Below, piece after piece: positions 7,171 to 8,020 of a stretch of 8,020 nt of DNA. Every line of letters starts with the position of its first letter. Positions within the stretch are counted from its first letter, which is position 1. The DNA comes from CAZVJA01 sp964626885. Its GTDB lineage: Bacteria; Planctomycetota; Planctomycetia; Planctomycetales; Planctomycetaceae. Both the position numbers and the translations under genes were made by a program. The notes under the pieces were generated by a model. The model did no database searches and was not told where the DNA came from. It saw nothing but the letters and a program-made list of their open reading frames with translations. The stretch is from assembly GCA_964626885.1 (NCBI GenBank), contig CAZVJA010000235.1, forward strand, positions 1 to 8,020, in the 5' to 3' direction.

Positions 7171-7776
7171 TTACTTCTCCCGCTTGCGGGCGTAGCGGAT
7201 GCGGCAGCCGTGGGCGTAGGTCTCGGCCACTTTCGGTTTCGTTCCCTTGAGGGCCGCCTGGGTGGCCGATTCGAGATAGTCGGTCTTCGCCTTCTTGGCG
7301 TCGCCGTCGTCATCCAGGGCTCCCATGTAGACGATCTTCCGTTCCGGCGAGAGGACAAAGAATTCGGGAGTTCCCCCGGCCCCGTATTCGCGGCCGACCT
7401 GCTGCGAGGGATCCTGCACATAGGGGTATGGGAACTTCTTCTTCTCGGCCCGCTCCTTCATCTTTTCGAGGCTGTCTTCCTCCGCCCGGCTGACGTTGAT
7501 CGCCACGACCGCCACATCGTCAGCATGCTTCTTTGCGAATGCGATGATCCGGTCCTCGTAATCGACCGCCACGGGGCAACTGTTGCAGGTGAAGACGAGC
7601 ACCAGCACCTTTTTGTCTTTGTAATCGGCGAGCGAATACTCTTTGCCGTCGGTTCCTTTCAGGCTCTTCCAGGCCGGCGCGGCATCACCGATGTTCAACT
7701 TTTTGTTGAACTCGCCGGCGAAGGTGGTGGTTGTGAGGAACACTGCGACGGCGGTTGCGAGAACACTACGAAGCAT
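7171..7776 (-). CDS. Secreted thioredoxin-fold (redoxin, AhpC/TSA-like) protein
   Basis: This 201-residue protein begins with a probable signal peptide (1-20): a short basic start, a hydrophobic core and TFA before GEF. A thioredoxin-like fold follows. LNIGDAAPAW (27-36) and YSLADYKDKKVLVLVF (47-62) lead into the redox motif CNSC at 64-67 followed by Pro. YEDRIIAFAKKH (73-84) and VVAINVS (90-96) come next, and the cis-Pro loop is GGTPEFF (134-140). The fold and motifs suggest a thiol oxidoreductase outside the cytoplasm; whether it is a reductase, peroxidase-like or maturation factor cannot be told. A third Cys (C191, in AHGC) sits in the tail, where family members often have a GCxI motif, and the end RYARKREK is unusually basic. 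The ATG at 7776 has GGAG 6 nt upstream; the alternative TTG at 7788 overlaps that site. A single-gene or two-gene minus-strand unit with the small basic gene is likely. Confidence 0.85.
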   Translation of the reverse strand: MLRSVLATAVAVFLTTTTFAGEFNKKLNIGDAAPAWKSLKGTDGKEYSLADYKDKKVLVLVFTCNSCPVAVDYEDRIIAFAKKHADDVAVVAINVSRAEEDSLEKMKERAEKKKFPYPYVQDPSQQVGREYGAGGTPEFFVLSPERKIVYMGALDDDGDAKKAKTDYLESATQAALKGTKPKVAETYAHGCRIRYARKREK

Positions 7777-7782
7777 GACGAT

Positions 7783-7786
7783 CTCC
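7783..7786 (-). promoter_or_regulatory. Ribosome-binding site of the redoxin gene
   Basis: On the minus strand GGAG (7786-7783) lies 6 nt before the ATG at 7776. It overlaps the only alternative in-frame start, a TTG at 7788-7786, so the ATG is preferred. The ATG also gives a compact signal peptide starting MLRSVL. Confidence 0.75.
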
Positions 7787-7837
7787 AACAGGCTAACGGC
7801 GGGGAATTTCTAGAGGAAGTTATTAAACCCGGCATTC

Positions 7838-7915
7838 GGGAGGGCGACGCTCCTGCGGAGCCGCCATCACGAGTGACTTTCGGATGCAGCGGCTCGGCGG
7901 GAGCCTCGCCCTCCC
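7838..7915. repeat. REP-like palindromic intergenic element
   Basis: The left arm (7838-7864, starting GGGAGGGCGACGCTCC) and right arm (7889-7915, ending GCCTCGCCCTCCC) are reverse complements at 24 of 27 positions, separated by a 24-nt loop. Read through, such elements encode GDAPAEP ... SAGASPS, a peptide signature I associate with planctomycete intergenic repeats. It lies 62 nt upstream of the redoxin start. It may act as a transcript-end hairpin or be a non-autonomous mobile repeat. I see no gene or other motif in the remaining bases to the window edge (7916-8020). Confidence 0.75.
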
Positions 7916-8020
7916 AGATTTGAAACTGCCCGTACAGAATTCACGGTTCTCACAGTGGTCTCTGACAGTTTGCACGCCCGCGGCTTAGAGAGTCAACCGA
8001 TAGCGGCACTTCTCGCGATC

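Noticed and set aside
7210..7923. A 237-codon plus-strand frame running into the REP-like element
   Set aside because: Most of it is antisense to the redoxin gene, and its end is just the translated repeat (GDAPAEP ... SAGASPS).

Overview
The window reads as a chromosomal segment from a planctomycete, encoding housekeeping and stress genes. Four things support this. The sequence is moderately GC-rich. A small, very basic protein of a type I associate with planctomycetes is encoded at 6816-7046. The secreted thioredoxin-fold protein at 7171-7776 has the CNxCP ... YEDRIIAF pattern common in that phylum. The intergenic repeats (a GGGAGGGCGA ... TCGCCCTCCC palindrome and an AAGCACGAA-rich element) look like planctomycete intergenic elements. 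The assignment rests on recognition and no database search was run.

Layout. On the minus strand at 18-1256 lies pheA (chorismate mutase/prephenate dehydratase with a C-terminal ACT domain). It ends at a TAG that seems to interrupt the ACT domain, because reading continues in frame to the window edge. A 744-nt divergent intergenic region follows (1257-2000). It holds a good vegetative promoter and a structured leader for pheA on the minus strand. On the plus strand it holds a near-consensus sigma-54 (-24/-12) promoter, with two similar imperfect palindromes upstream, directed at dnaK. dnaK (2001-3905) and clpB (4104-6746) are complete and codirectional, separated by a 198-nt spacer carrying an imperfect inverted repeat and a 16-nt palindrome. 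clpB ends in a strong intrinsic terminator (6779-6810) shared with two convergent minus-strand genes: the small basic protein and the secreted redoxin. The right edge (7777-8020) contains a REP-like palindrome and no recognisable gene.

How the genes work together. DnaK (Hsp70) and ClpB (Hsp100) form the bacterial disaggregation machine: DnaK loads aggregated substrates onto ClpB, which threads them through its pore. Their adjacency makes functional sense. grpE, dnaJ and hrcA are not in the window, and no CIRCE or complete HAIR operator is visible. pheA and the redoxin are unrelated neighbours.

No clearly new multi-gene system is visible. The observations most worth checking are the sigma-54 promoter architecture upstream of dnaK, the apparent nonsense codon near the end of pheA, the altered chorismate-mutase active-site positions in the same protein, and the hairpin in the pheA leader.
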